From Pseudomonas abietaniphila (GTDB taxonomy: Bacteria; Pseudomonadota; Gammaproteobacteria; Pseudomonadales; Pseudomonadaceae), in assembly GCF_900100795.1 (NCBI RefSeq), contig NZ_FNCO01000003.1:1-64000 (forward strand): 64,000 nt of DNA. The letters are read 5' to 3'. Positions 8,494 to 16,677 of the stretch are shown here, piece by piece (position 1 is the first letter of the stretch; each line of letters begins with the position of its first letter). Both the position numbers and the translations under genes were made by a program. The notes beneath the pieces were generated by a model. That model worked only from the letters and a program-made list of their open reading frames with translations. It made no database searches and was not told the origin of the DNA.

Positions 8494-9136
8494 CTCGTAA
8501 CCTCGGACTGCTCCTACAGGGATCGCGTGACGCGATGGTGGCTACCCAACACAAACCGTGTGGGAGCTGCAGGAGGTTACGACGGTGGCGAATGCGGTCT
8601 ATCACCCGCCAGAAGTGCGTTGACTGCACCGGCCTCTTCGCGGCCCTCGTAACCTCGGACTGCTCCTACAGGGACCGCGTGACGCGATGGTGGCTGCCCG
8701 GCACAAACCTTGTGGGAGCTGCAGGAGGTTACGACGGTGGCGAATGCGGTCTATCACCCGCCAGAAGTGCGTTGACTGTACCGGCCTCTTCGCGGCCCTC
8801 GTAACCTCGGACTGCTCCTACAGGGATCGCGTGACGCGATGGTGGCTACCCAACACAAACCGTGTGGGAGCTGCAGGAGGTTACGACGGTGGCGAATGCG
8901 GTCTATCACCCGCCAGAAGTGCGTTGGCTGTACCGGCCTCTTCGCGGCCCTCGTAACCTCGGACTGCTCCTACAGGGACCGCGTGACGCGATGGTGGCTG
9001 CCCAACACAAACCGTGTGGGAGCTGCAGGAGGTTACGACGGTGGCGAATGCGGTCTATCACCCGCCAGAAGTGCGTTGACTGTACCGGCCTCTTCGCGGC
9101 CCTCGTAACCTCGGACTACTCCTACAGGGATCGCGG
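8494..9136. repeat. 152-bp tandem repeat array, 4 units plus a partial fifth
   Basis: Units begin at 8494, 8646, 8798, 8950 and 9102 (the last about 35 bp long), exactly 152 bp apart. Each starts CTCGTAACCTCGGACTGCTC and contains the inverse arm GTGGGAGCTGCAGGAGGTTA (CGTAACCTC at 8496-8504 pairs with GAGGTTACG at 8573-8581 in unit 1), so every unit is a back-to-back REP pair. Units 1 and 3 have ATCGCGTGACGCGAT, a 15-bp palindrome; units 2 and 4 have a C in its second base position, and further base differences alternate. Open frames across the array recur with the repeat and have no coding support. Confidence 0.93.
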
Positions 9137-9366
9137 CGGTTTGATGCTTGCGGTGCACTACCCGCCGAGAAGGATTTCTGAGATTCCAGATTACGTATAA
9201 AATCGCACAAACCTTCTATGTTCTAACCGGTACGAACTTGTTTTGTCCTGGTTTATATGTCGGTGTGGAAGTTTGTATTGTTGCAGTTGTGTAATAACTG
9301 TTTTGCAGGGTGGTAAACAAAATTGTCTTGATAGATATTTTCAATCTACAGATTGAAACTATCGAG

Positions 9367-9396
9367 TTTAAATCCGTTGAATGTTTGTTCTATAGT
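9367..9396 (+). promoter_or_regulatory. Putative RpoS-type promoter of cfa
   Basis: The AT-rich gap 9137-9447 holds a CTATAGT -10 element (9390-9396), close to the CTATACT pattern favoured by sigma-S, with a weak TTTAAA 18 bases upstream of its hexamer. Stationary-phase RpoS control of cfaB is known in P. putida. The rest of the gap shows no gene. Confidence 0.45.
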
Positions 9397-9447
9397 CGGC
9401 GTCTACCCGAAAGTCTTAGCCTGACACGCGTTTGGAAATAGCCATCC

Positions 9448-10605
9448 ATGACCACGACGAACTTCAGCACTGACACCTTCTCCGACCACACCTCCGGTCT
9501 TTATCGCACCGCCGCAAGAATACTCAACGAAGCCGGGATCCAGATTAATGGAGCGGCCCCTTCGGATATCCGTTTCAATGGTCCAGGCGTTATCGAAAGG
9601 GCGTTTGCGCAAGGGAATCTGGGGTTGGGCGAGGCGTACATGGATGGCCAGTGGGACAGCGAACATCTGGACGAGTTTTTCCACCGGTTGCTCAAGACCG
9701 GGATGACCGATGATGTGAAACCCGTCCGCCTGGTGTTGTATGCACTGATGGCGAAGTTCATGAACCGTCAGAACATCAAACGTTCCAAAACGGTCGGCGA
9801 AGTGCATTACGACCTTGGCAACGAATTCTATTCGACCATGCTCGATTCACGAATGACCTACACCTGTGGGTATTGGGAGAACGCGAGCAATCTGGAAGAA
9901 GCGCAAGCCGCCAAGCTGGACCTGATATGCCGCAAACTTCAATTGAAGCCGGGTATGCGGGTGTTGGACATCGGCTGTGGTTGGGGAAGCTTCATGAGTT
10001 ACGCCGCTGAACACTACGGTGTGGAGGCAGTGGGCGTGAGCATTTCCAAAGAGCAGATCGCCTGGGCCAAAGAGCGGTACAAGGACCTGCCACTGGAGTT
10101 CCGCTTCCAGGACTATCGCGAACTGGACGAGCCGTTCGATGCCATCGCCAGTGTCGGCATGTTTGAACACGTAGGTCGCAAGAACCACCGTGAATACATG
10201 GAACTGGCCCACCGTTGTTTGAAACCGGGTGGATTGTTTCTGTTGCACACCATCGGCAAGAACCAGCGCAATTCTTATCCTGATCCCTGGATCGACAAAT
10301 ACATATTCCCCAACGGTGATCTGCCGTCGATAGGCCAGATGGGCGATGCCATGGACGGGTTGTTTGTCGTCGAAGACTTGCACAACTTCGGTTCCGATTA
10401 CGACAAGACACTGATGGCCTGGCACGACAACTTCATGAAAGCCTGGCCGCAGTTCGAGGCGCAGTTGGGTGAGCGCTTCTTCCGCATGTGGCGTTATTAC
10501 CTGCTGTCTTGCGCCGGGGCGTTCCGGGCACGAGACATTCAGCTGTGGCAGTGGGTCCTGTCCAAAGGCGGCGTGCCACACGGCTACCATCGCAGCCAGA
10601 TCTGA
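9448..10605 (+). CDS. cfa: Cyclopropane-fatty-acyl-phospholipid synthase
   Basis: 385 residues. Transfers the S-adenosylmethionine methylene group to unsaturated acyl chains of membrane phospholipids, protecting stationary-phase and acid- or solvent-stressed cells. The N-terminal lipid-binding part (about 1-130) is followed by the methyltransferase domain with VLDIGCGWGSF at residues 172-182 and SVGMFEHVGRKNH near 233-245, which contains a conserved glutamate. HYDLGNEFY near 120 is also typical. Length agrees with Pseudomonas CfaB. It is monocistronic, behind an AT-rich promoter region, with a REP pair downstream. Confidence 0.96.
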   Translation: MTTTNFSTDTFSDHTSGLYRTAARILNEAGIQINGAAPSDIRFNGPGVIERAFAQGNLGLGEAYMDGQWDSEHLDEFFHRLLKTGMTDDVKPVRLVLYALMAKFMNRQNIKRSKTVGEVHYDLGNEFYSTMLDSRMTYTCGYWENASNLEEAQAAKLDLICRKLQLKPGMRVLDIGCGWGSFMSYAAEHYGVEAVGVSISKEQIAWAKERYKDLPLEFRFQDYRELDEPFDAIASVGMFEHVGRKNHREYMELAHRCLKPGGLFLLHTIGKNQRNSYPDPWIDKYIFPNGDLPSIGQMGDAMDGLFVVEDLHNFGSDYDKTLMAWHDNFMKAWPQFEAQLGERFFRMWRYYLLSCAGAFRARDIQLWQWVLSKGGVPHGYHRSQI

Positions 10606-10615
10606 GCCTAGCTAT

Positions 10616-10705
10616 CTGTAGGAGCGCGCTTGCCCGAGATGAACGATGACGAGTTCTGCCTGAGGGACCGCGTTGTTTTTTTCGCGGGCAAGCGCGCTCC
10701 TACAT
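10616..10705. repeat. REP pair, GCGCGCTTGCCC-type
   Basis: Arms CTGTAGGAGCGCGCTTGCCC and TTCGCGGGCAAGCGCGCTCC in inverted orientation, immediately after the cfa stop codon. Confidence 0.9.
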
Positions 10706-10889
10706 TGCGGCAGCGTCATCACTGCACGCTATCGATCAATAAATAACCGATTGAATTCCTCTATTCACCCAGTGCGGACTCACAATGAGCGTATGCGCCG
10801 GGTTTTCCTTATCGTTCTCTCCATCGGACAGACAAAGGTCGGCTTCAACAGAGGTCGCCCAAACAGTGATCATCTGTGGAGAAAAGCGC

Positions 10890-12338
10890 ATGAGCAACAA
10901 ACTGACGACCGCATTCGGCGCCCCCGTAGTCGATAACCAGAACATCCAGACCGCTGGCCCGAACGGCCCTGCGCTGCTGCAGGATGTCTGGTTCCTGGAA
11001 AAGCTGGCTCACTTTGATCGCGAAGTGATCCCGGAGCGCCGCATGCACGCCAAAGGCTCGGGCGCATTCGGCACCTTCACGGTGACCCACGACATCACCC
11101 AATACACCCGTGCAAAACTCTTCTCGCAGGTCGGCAAGCAGACTGAAATGTTCGCCCGCTTCTCTACCGTTGCCGGTGAGCGTGGCGCGGCGGACGCCGA
11201 ACGCGACATCCGTGGTTTTGCGCTGAAGTTCTACACCGAAGAAGGCAACTGGGACCTGGTCGGCAACAACACACCAGTGTTCTTCCTGCGCGATCCGCTC
11301 AAATTCCCGGACCTGAACCACGCCGTGAAACGCGATCCACGCACCGGGATGCGCAGCGCCGAGAACAACTGGGACTTCTGGACTCAGCTGCCTGAGTCGT
11401 TCCACCAGGTCACTGTGGTCATGAGTGAGCGCGGTATTCCGCGCAGCTACCGTGAGATGCACGGTTTCGGCAGCCACACCTACAGCTTCCTGAACGCGCA
11501 GCATGAGCGCTTCTGGGTGAAGTTCCACTTCGTCTCGCAGCAAGGCATCGCCAACCTGAGCGACGACGAAGCACAGGATCTGGTCGGTCGTGACCGTGAG
11601 TCGCACCACCGTGACCTGTACGAGAACATCGAGAGCGGCAACTTCCCGCGCTGGAAACTGTTCGTGCAGATCATGCCGGAGAAGGAAGCAGGCGCGTATC
11701 ACATCAACCCGTTCGACCTGACCAAAGTCTGGCCGAAGGCTGATTACCCGCTGATCGAAGTGGGTGTGTTCGAGCTGAACCGCAACCCGGAAAACAACTT
11801 TGCCGACGTCGAACAGGCTGCCTTCGCGCCTTCCAGCGTTGTGCCGGGCATCAGCTTTTCGCCAGACAAGATGCTGCAAGGCCGGTTGTTCTCCTACGGT
11901 GATGCGCAGCGCTATCGTTTGACCGTCAACTTCCACCAGATCCCGGTGAACTCGCCACGGGCTGCGCTGCACGTGAACAGCTACCACCGCGACGGCGTGA
12001 TGCGGATCGACGGTAATCGCGGCGGCATGACCTCATACGAGCCCAACACCAAGGGCGCGTTCGTGGAACAACCTGACTTCAGAGAGCCACCGCTCTCTAT
12101 CGAAGGCGCGGCGGGGCACTGGAATCACCGTGTGGATGACGACTACTTCTCGCAGGCGGGCAACCTGTTCCGCAACATGAGCCCGACAGAGAAACAGTCC
12201 CTGTTCGACAACACCGCTCGCTCACTGCGCGGTGTGTCGGCTCCGATCATTCAGCTGCACATCAAGCACTGCACCCTGGCGGATGCGGCGTACGGCGCTG
12301 GCGTGACGGAGGCGATTGAGCGCATTCACCACGGTTGA
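10890..12338 (+). CDS. katA: Monofunctional haem catalase (clade 3, KatA-like)
   Basis: 482 residues, the small-subunit clade length and equal to P. aeruginosa KatA. Decomposes hydrogen peroxide in the cytoplasm. The distal histidine is in [15 protein letters not shown] (His53) with Asn in the [11 protein letters not shown] region; the proximal haem tyrosine is in [13 protein letters not shown] (Tyr336). The ATG at 10890 has GGAGAAAAG just upstream; a GTG-like extension from 10785 was rejected because it adds unconserved sequence. A strong terminator follows. Clade 3 catalases bind NADPH. The exact Pseudomonas symbol (katA or katB) is inferred from length and N-terminus. Confidence 0.92.
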   Translation: MSNKLTTAFGAPVVDNQNIQTAGPNGPALLQDVWFLEKLAHFDREVIPERRMHAKGSGAFGTFTVTHDITQYTRAKLFSQVGKQTEMFARFSTVAGERGAADAERDIRGFALKFYTEEGNWDLVGNNTPVFFLRDPLKFPDLNHAVKRDPRTGMRSAENNWDFWTQLPESFHQVTVVMSERGIPRSYREMHGFGSHTYSFLNAQHERFWVKFHFVSQQGIANLSDDEAQDLVGRDRESHHRDLYENIESGNFPRWKLFVQIMPEKEAGAYHINPFDLTKVWPKADYPLIEVGVFELNRNPENNFADVEQAAFAPSSVVPGISFSPDKMLQGRLFSYGDAQRYRLTVNFHQIPVNSPRAALHVNSYHRDGVMRIDGNRGGMTSYEPNTKGAFVEQPDFREPPLSIEGAAGHWNHRVDDDYFSQAGNLFRNMSPTEKQSLFDNTARSLRGVSAPIIQLHIKHCTLADAAYGAGVTEAIERIHHG

Positions 12339-12351
12339 TCACCGTTAAAAC

Positions 12352-12389
12352 AACGCCCCCGACCTGACACGCAGGTTGGGGGCGTTTTC
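12352..12389 (+). terminator. Rho-independent terminator of katA
   Basis: AACGCCCCCGACCTG at 12352-12366 pairs with CAGGTTGGGGGCGTT at 12372-12386 (15 bp, one G-T pair, 5-base loop), then a short T-run. Begins 14 bases after the katA stop codon. Confidence 0.93.
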
Positions 12390-12391
12390 AT

Positions 12392-12480
12392 TGTAGGAGC
12401 GTGGCTTGTCCCGCGATCGGCGGGGAACCCGTCGTGAAACCTGCGTACCCGACCTGGCGCACAGGTTGGGGGCGTTTTTA
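12392..12480 (+). repeat. Half REP plus second copy of the katA terminator 3' arm
   Basis: TGTAGGAGCGTGGCTTGTCC from 12392 is a half REP. At 12449-12480 CGACCTGGCGCACAGGTTGG followed by GGGCGTTTTTA repeats the right part of the preceding terminator almost exactly, with a shorter stem (ACCTG/CAGGT) and a better T-run. This looks like a duplicated terminator fragment. Confidence 0.7.
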
Positions 12481-12503
12481 TGTCCGCAGGTTGACGCGTC
12501 CAA

Positions 12504-12592
12504 TGTAGGAGCGCGCTTGCCCGCGATGGGGAGTCTCAGTGACGAATATGTCGATTTGAGGACCCTTATCGCGGGCAAGCGCGCTCCTACAA
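12504..12592. repeat. REP pair, GCGCGCTTGCCC-type
   Basis: Arms TGTAGGAGCGCGCTTGCCCG and CGCGGGCAAGCGCGCTCCTA around a 45-bp spacer, between the convergent katA and cadR genes. Confidence 0.9.
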
Positions 12593-12605
12593 TGGATCGC
12601 ATTGA

Positions 12606-13064
12606 TCAATGCCCGTGGCTTCTGCCCACATGGGACTGCTCAACCTCAGGCGTGACCACGCTGCCGCTCACTTCCAGCCGATCCAGAATCCCGCAATGGT
12701 CCGGCGCACCTTCACTGCAACGCTGGCGCAGATCGACCAGCTGCTCCTGTAATGCCTGCAAGCTGGCGATGCGCGCGCTGACGTGCTGGATATGCTCGTC
12801 GATCAGGGCGTTCACGTTCTCGCACTGATCCTGCGGGCTGTCGCGCAGGGTCAGCAGGCTGCGGATTTCATCCAGGGTCATGTCCAGGCTGCGGCAGTTG
12901 CGAATGAACGTCAGGCGCTCGACGTGCTCTTGGGTGTACAGCCGATAATTGCCTTCGCTACGTGCGGGTTCAGCCAGCAGCCCCTCACGCTCGTAATAAC
13001 GGATGGTTTCCACCGGGCAGTCGGTGAGTTTGGCCAGTTCGCCGATCTTGAAAGACGCGTTCAT
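12606..13064 (-). CDS. cadR: Cadmium-responsive MerR-family regulator
   Basis: 152 residues from MNASFKIGELAK (an ATG two codons upstream at 13070 is equally possible). The winged-helix DNA-binding domain includes CPVETIRYYEREGLL and the dimerisation coiled coil spans about 80-118. Metal-binding cysteines occur in QDQCENVNALID (near residue 77) and in APDHCGIL (near 119-123). The tail HVGRSHGH is the histidine-rich end typical of Pseudomonas CadR, which activates cadA in response to Cd(II) and Zn(II). It is divergently transcribed from cadA across a MerR-type operator. Confidence 0.93.
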   Translation of the reverse strand: MNASFKIGELAKLTDCPVETIRYYEREGLLAEPARSEGNYRLYTQEHVERLTFIRNCRSLDMTLDEIRSLLTLRDSPQDQCENVNALIDEHIQHVSARIASLQALQEQLVDLRQRCSEGAPDHCGILDRLEVSGSVVTPEVEQSHVGRSHGH

Positions 13065-13087
13065 GGTCATCGGTCTCAAATGGTGTC

Positions 13088-13118
13088 TTGACCCTATAGT
13101 GGCTACAGGGTGTTCACT
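13088..13118 (+). promoter_or_regulatory. CadR-controlled cadA promoter with MerR-type operator
   Basis: TTGACC (-35, 13088-13093) and TTCACT (-10, 13113-13118) are separated by 19 bp, the over-long spacer of MerR-family promoters. The operator dyad ACCCT...AGGGT (13091-13111, ACCCTATAGTGGCTACAGGG plus T) fills the spacer, as in P. putida cadA. Confidence 0.88.
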
Positions 13119-13148
13119 TGGCAACACGCACCTTTAGAGACTCAACCC

Positions 13149-15488
13149 ATGAGTGACTCTGTACACAAACATTCGCCTCAACGTCCGCTTGATCATGCGC
13201 ATTCAGATCATGACCATGCCGGGCACGATCACTCGGCCCATGGGCATGACCACGATCACGATCACGCTGCCGACAATCATTCGGCTCCAGTGAAATTCAC
13301 CCCCGTGGTTAAGCACGAGCACCACGCGCATTCCTGCTGCTCCCACGAAAGCGCCCCGGCCGTCGTGAGCGTTGGCAATGGCTCCACGGAAAACGCGCAG
13401 CTGAGCAGTTTCCGCATCGAAGCCATGGACTGCCCGACCGAGCAGACGTTGATCCAGAACAAGCTGGGCAAGATGTCCGGCATCCAGAAGCTGGAATTCA
13501 ACCTGATCAATCGCGTGCTCGGCGTCTGGCATGAGTTGCCATCCACCGACCCCATCCGCGAGGCCATCGGGTCGTTGGGCATGCAGGCTGATTTGATCGA
13601 GCAGGGCGCCGACAGTGAAACGGCGTCGTTGCCGGCGCCTAGTAAGCCTTGGTGGCCGCTGGCGCTGTCGGGCGTCATGGCAGTAGCGGCTGAGGTCATT
13701 CACTTCACCGATGCCGCCCCGAACTGGGTGGTGGCGATCATTGCTCTGGTCGCCATTCTCAGCGGCGGCTTGACCACCTATAAAAAGGGCTGGATTGCGC
13801 TCAAGAACTTCAACCTGAACATCAATGCGCTGATGAGCATTGCCGTCACCGGTGCCGTGCTGATCGGGCAATGGCCGGAAGCAGCGATGGTGATGTTCCT
13901 GTTCACCGTGGCTGAACTGATCGAGGCCAAATCCCTTGATCGCGCGCGCAATGCCATTGGCGGTCTGATGCAGCTCACGCCTGAAACCGCGACCGTGCAG
14001 CAGGACGGTCAGTGGGTGGAGGTCGAGGTCAAGCAGATCGCGCTGGGCAGCCTCGTGCGGGTCAAACCGGGTGAGCGTATCGGTCTGGACGGCGAGGTGG
14101 TTTCAGGTCAGTCGACGATCGACCAGGCGCCGATCACGGGTGAGAGCCTGCCGGTGGAAAAAACCGTGGGCGACAAGGTGTTCGCGGGCACCATCAATCA
14201 GGCCGGCTCGCTGGAATACGCGGTGACGGCGGCTGCGAACAACTCGACGCTGGCGCGGATCATTCATGCGGTCGAAGCGGCTCAAGGCGCGCGTGCGCCG
14301 ACGCAACGTTTCGTCGACAGTTTCTCGAAAATCTATACGCCTGCCGTGTTCTTGCTCGCCTTGGCGGTGGCGGTCATTCCGCCGCTGTTCATGGGCGCGG
14401 CCTGGTTTGACTGGATTTACCGCGCACTGGTGTTGCTGGTAGTGGCGTGTCCGTGTGCGCTGGTGATTTCTACACCGGTGAGCATTGTCAGCGGCCTGGC
14501 GGCTGCGGCGCGCAAAGGGATTCTGGTGAAGGGCGGCGTCTACCTGGAAATGGGCCATAAGCTCGATTACCTGGCGCTGGACAAGACGGGGACCATTACC
14601 CATGGCAAGCCGGTCCAGACCGACTACGTGTTACTCGATGAGGCGTTCGGCGAGAAAGCCGTGGCGATTTCGGCAAGCCTGGCGGGGCGTTCCGATCACC
14701 CGGTTTCTCAGGCCATCGCCACGTCGGCCCGGTTGGACGTGCATCTGCAGGTGGACGCCTTCGAAGCGCTCAGCGGACGCGGCGTGAAAGGTGAAGTCGA
14801 AGGGCGGTTGTACCACTTGGGCAACCACCGTCTGGTGCATGAGGCTGGGCTGTGTTCGCCTGAGCTTGAGGCGCGTCTCGAGGCGCTGGAAAGCCAGGGC
14901 AAAACGGTGGTGTTGCTGTTTGATGAGACGGGTCCGCTGGCGCTGTTCGCAGTCGCCGATACCGTCAAGGACAGCAGCCGCGAGGCCATCGCGCAACTGC
15001 ATGCGCTGGGCGTGAAGACCGTGATGCTCACGGGCGATAACCCGCACACAGCCAAAGCGATTGCGGCCCAGGTGGGTATCGATCAGGCGCAGGGCAACCT
15101 GTTGCCGACTGACAAGCTGCAAGCTATCGAGGATCTTTATGCGAAGAATCACCGTGTCGGCATGGTCGGCGACGGGATCAACGACGCACCGGCGCTGGCG
15201 CGTGCGGAGATCGGGTTTGCCATGGCGGCGGCGGGGACCGACACCGCGATAGAAACGGCTGATGTCGCCTTGATGGACGATGATTTGCGCAAGATCCCGG
15301 CGTTTATCCGGCTGTCGCGAGACACCTCGGCGGTGCTCAGGCAAAACATTGCGCTGGCGCTGGTGATCAAAGTGATCTTCCTGGCCGTGACCTTTGCGGG
15401 TGTCGCGACCATGTGGATGGCGGTGTTCGCCGACATGGGCGTGAGCCTGCTGGTGGTGTTCAACGGGTTGCGGTTGTTGAGGAAGTAA
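13149..15488 (+). CDS. cadA: P1B-type Cd/Zn/Pb-exporting ATPase
   Basis: 779 residues. Pumps Zn(II), Cd(II) and Pb(II) from cytoplasm to periplasm. Order: histidine-rich N-terminus (about 6-62, many HDH motifs, then HSCCSH); heavy-metal domain with the metal-binding site EAMDCPTEQ near 97-105; membrane helices; actuator TGES in APITGESLPVEK; CPC in VVACPCALVIST (Cys434-Pro-Cys436, P1B-2 type); phosphorylation site DKTGTIT (Asp478); and hinge GDGINDAP. The start at 13149 was preferred to a GTG at 13110 because that codon lies inside the promoter. Divergent from its regulator cadR. Confidence 0.95.
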   Translation: MSDSVHKHSPQRPLDHAHSDHDHAGHDHSAHGHDHDHDHAADNHSAPVKFTPVVKHEHHAHSCCSHESAPAVVSVGNGSTENAQLSSFRIEAMDCPTEQTLIQNKLGKMSGIQKLEFNLINRVLGVWHELPSTDPIREAIGSLGMQADLIEQGADSETASLPAPSKPWWPLALSGVMAVAAEVIHFTDAAPNWVVAIIALVAILSGGLTTYKKGWIALKNFNLNINALMSIAVTGAVLIGQWPEAAMVMFLFTVAELIEAKSLDRARNAIGGLMQLTPETATVQQDGQWVEVEVKQIALGSLVRVKPGERIGLDGEVVSGQSTIDQAPITGESLPVEKTVGDKVFAGTINQAGSLEYAVTAAANNSTLARIIHAVEAAQGARAPTQRFVDSFSKIYTPAVFLLALAVAVIPPLFMGAAWFDWIYRALVLLVVACPCALVISTPVSIVSGLAAAARKGILVKGGVYLEMGHKLDYLALDKTGTITHGKPVQTDYVLLDEAFGEKAVAISASLAGRSDHPVSQAIATSARLDVHLQVDAFEALSGRGVKGEVEGRLYHLGNHRLVHEAGLCSPELEARLEALESQGKTVVLLFDETGPLALFAVADTVKDSSREAIAQLHALGVKTVMLTGDNPHTAKAIAAQVGIDQAQGNLLPTDKLQAIEDLYAKNHRVGMVGDGINDAPALARAEIGFAMAAAGTDTAIETADVALMDDDLRKIPAFIRLSRDTSAVLRQNIALALVIKVIFLAVTFAGVATMWMAVFADMGVSLLVVFNGLRLLRK

Positions 15489-15499
15489 GCAGTCCCGCG

Positions 15500-15619
15500 C
15501 CTATGTGGGTACACCGAACTGTATCCCGGCTTGCTGGCGAATGCGGTGGGTCAGCACCCTCCACAGTGACTGACACTCCGCGTTCGCTGCCCTCGTAACC
15601 TCGGACGTCTCCCACAGGA
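15500..15619. repeat. Hybrid REP-type inverted repeat downstream of cadA
   Basis: Left half ends GGCTTGCTGGCGAATGCGGT; central inverted repeat GCGGTGGGTCAG ... CTGACACTCCGC; right half CTCGTAACCTCGGACGTCTC. The right half is shared with the 152-bp array and with the element at 37.2 kb. Confidence 0.75.
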
Positions 15620-15654
15620 TCCGGGTTGACGCACGAACGTGTGTTCACCTCAGA

Positions 15655-15740
15655 CCTGTGGGAGCGAGCCTGCTCGCGAATGCATCTGACCCGTCACCGC
15701 TGCGGTGCCTGAACGGACGTCTTCGCGAGCAAGCTACAAC
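15655..15740. repeat. REP pair with GAGCCTGCTCGCGA arm
   Basis: CCTGTGGGAGCGAGCCTGCT from 15655 and CTTCGCGAGCAAGCTACAAC to 15740 in inverted orientation; a third arm variant in this window. Confidence 0.75.
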
Positions 15741-15782
15741 CTTGATCGTGCCCTCGCTTGGCGTGGGCACGCCCGACCCGGT

Positions 15783-15835
15783 CGCTCCGCGTCCAGTGAC
15801 GCGGAGCGTCACAGAATTTATGCCCACGCTCCGCG
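15783..15835. repeat. Perfect 11-bp inverted repeat plus third arm near hutG end
   Basis: CGCTCCGCGTC at 15783-15793 and GACGCGGAGCG at 15798-15808 form a perfect stem with loop CAGT; another ACGCTCCGCG copy lies at 15826-15835. No T-run follows on either strand, but the stem lies just beyond the 3' end of the hut operon and could end or protect its mRNA. Confidence 0.75.
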
Positions 15836-15860
15836 GGGTACGATCATCACAGAGGGCGTT

Positions 15861-16664
15861 TTACTTTCTGTACTTCTCGCGTCCCCAGGCGATCATGCCT
15901 TCGAGCAACGCCTTCAACACCTCGCGGGTTGGCTCTGCCAGGTCCGCGCGGTAATGAAAGGGTACGAACTCCTCCATGTACGTGCTTTGCACCAGTTCCA
16001 GTTGAACGGCGTGGATGTGTTCGGCCGGGTTGCCGTAATGACGCGTTATGTGGCCGCCCTTGAAGCGCCCGTTGAGCACGTGGCTGTAGAGCTTTGCGGC
16101 GGCGCAGGTGGCTTCCAGACGATGAGCCAGCGACTCGTCGCAGCTGGCGCCGTTGAATGTGCCGAGGTTGAAGTCCGGCAGGCGGCCGTCGAACAGGTGC
16201 GGGATGTGCCCGCGAATCGAATGCGCATCAAACAGCAGGGCATAGCCGAACTCGTCGCGCAGACGCTCCAGCTCGTTGCGCAACGTGTCGTGGTACGGCA
16301 TCCAGATCTGCTCCAGGTACGTCGCGCGCTCTTCCTTGCTCGGCGTTTTGCCTTCTTTGAAGAGCGGATCGCCCTCGAACAGTGTCGACGGGAACAGCCC
16401 TGTGGTGGCGCCGGCGTACAGCGGCGTGTCGTCGGACGGGCGATTGAGGTCGATCACGAAGCGTGAATATTCGGCGCTCAACACGCTTGCGCCCAGGTCA
16501 TCTGCGAAGTCGTAGAGGCGCGGGATGTGCCAGTCGGTGTCCGGCAGGCTCACGGCCTCGTCGACCAGGCCCTCACGCACGGTCGGCGTCAGGTTCAGGC
16601 CAGGGTGCGGCATGCTGATCAGCAGCGGTACGCGACCGCGAGTGAAACTCAGAACCTTGTCCAC
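15861..16664 (-). CDS. hutG: N-formylglutamate amidohydrolase
   Basis: 267 residues from a GTG start (16664) preceded by GGGAG; the longer open frame adds unrelated residues from the hutI end. Hydrolyses N-formyl-L-glutamate to glutamate and formate, the last step of the five-step histidine pathway. Metal and active-site segments visible: ISMPHPG near residues 17-23, FDAHSIRGH near 144-152 and DFNLGTFNGASC. It is the last gene of the minus-strand hut operon, 13 bases after hutI. A GC-rich inverted repeat lies downstream. Confidence 0.95.
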   Translation of the reverse strand: MDKVLSFTRGRVPLLISMPHPGLNLTPTVREGLVDEAVSLPDTDWHIPRLYDFADDLGASVLSAEYSRFVIDLNRPSDDTPLYAGATTGLFPSTLFEGDPLFKEGKTPSKEERATYLEQIWMPYHDTLRNELERLRDEFGYALLFDAHSIRGHIPHLFDGRLPDFNLGTFNGASCDESLAHRLEATCAAAKLYSHVLNGRFKGGHITRHYGNPAEHIHAVQLELVQSTYMEEFVPFHYRADLAEPTREVLKALLEGMIAWGREKYRK

Positions 16665-16677
16665 AGTAGTCTCCCGA

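Noticed and set aside
8494..9136. CRISPR-like array
   Set aside because: Whole 152-bp units are repeated with no unique spacers, and no cas genes are nearby.
8535..9200. Recurring 89-residue open frames inside the 152-bp array
   Set aside because: They recur with the repeat period, 152 is not a multiple of three, they cross REP palindromes and resemble no protein; they follow from the repeated DNA.
10706..10889. OxyR-binding site in front of katA
   Set aside because: Only isolated CTAT elements are visible; the ATAG-N7-CTAT-N7-ATAG-N7-CTAT spacing is not met at enough positions to claim a site.
10785..10889. N-terminal extension of the catalase
   Set aside because: The extra 35 residues are unconserved and the inner ATG has a proper ribosome-binding site and gives the 482-residue family length.
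13110..13148. Upstream GTG start for cadA
   Set aside because: The codon lies within the CadR operator/promoter, so it would precede the transcript start.
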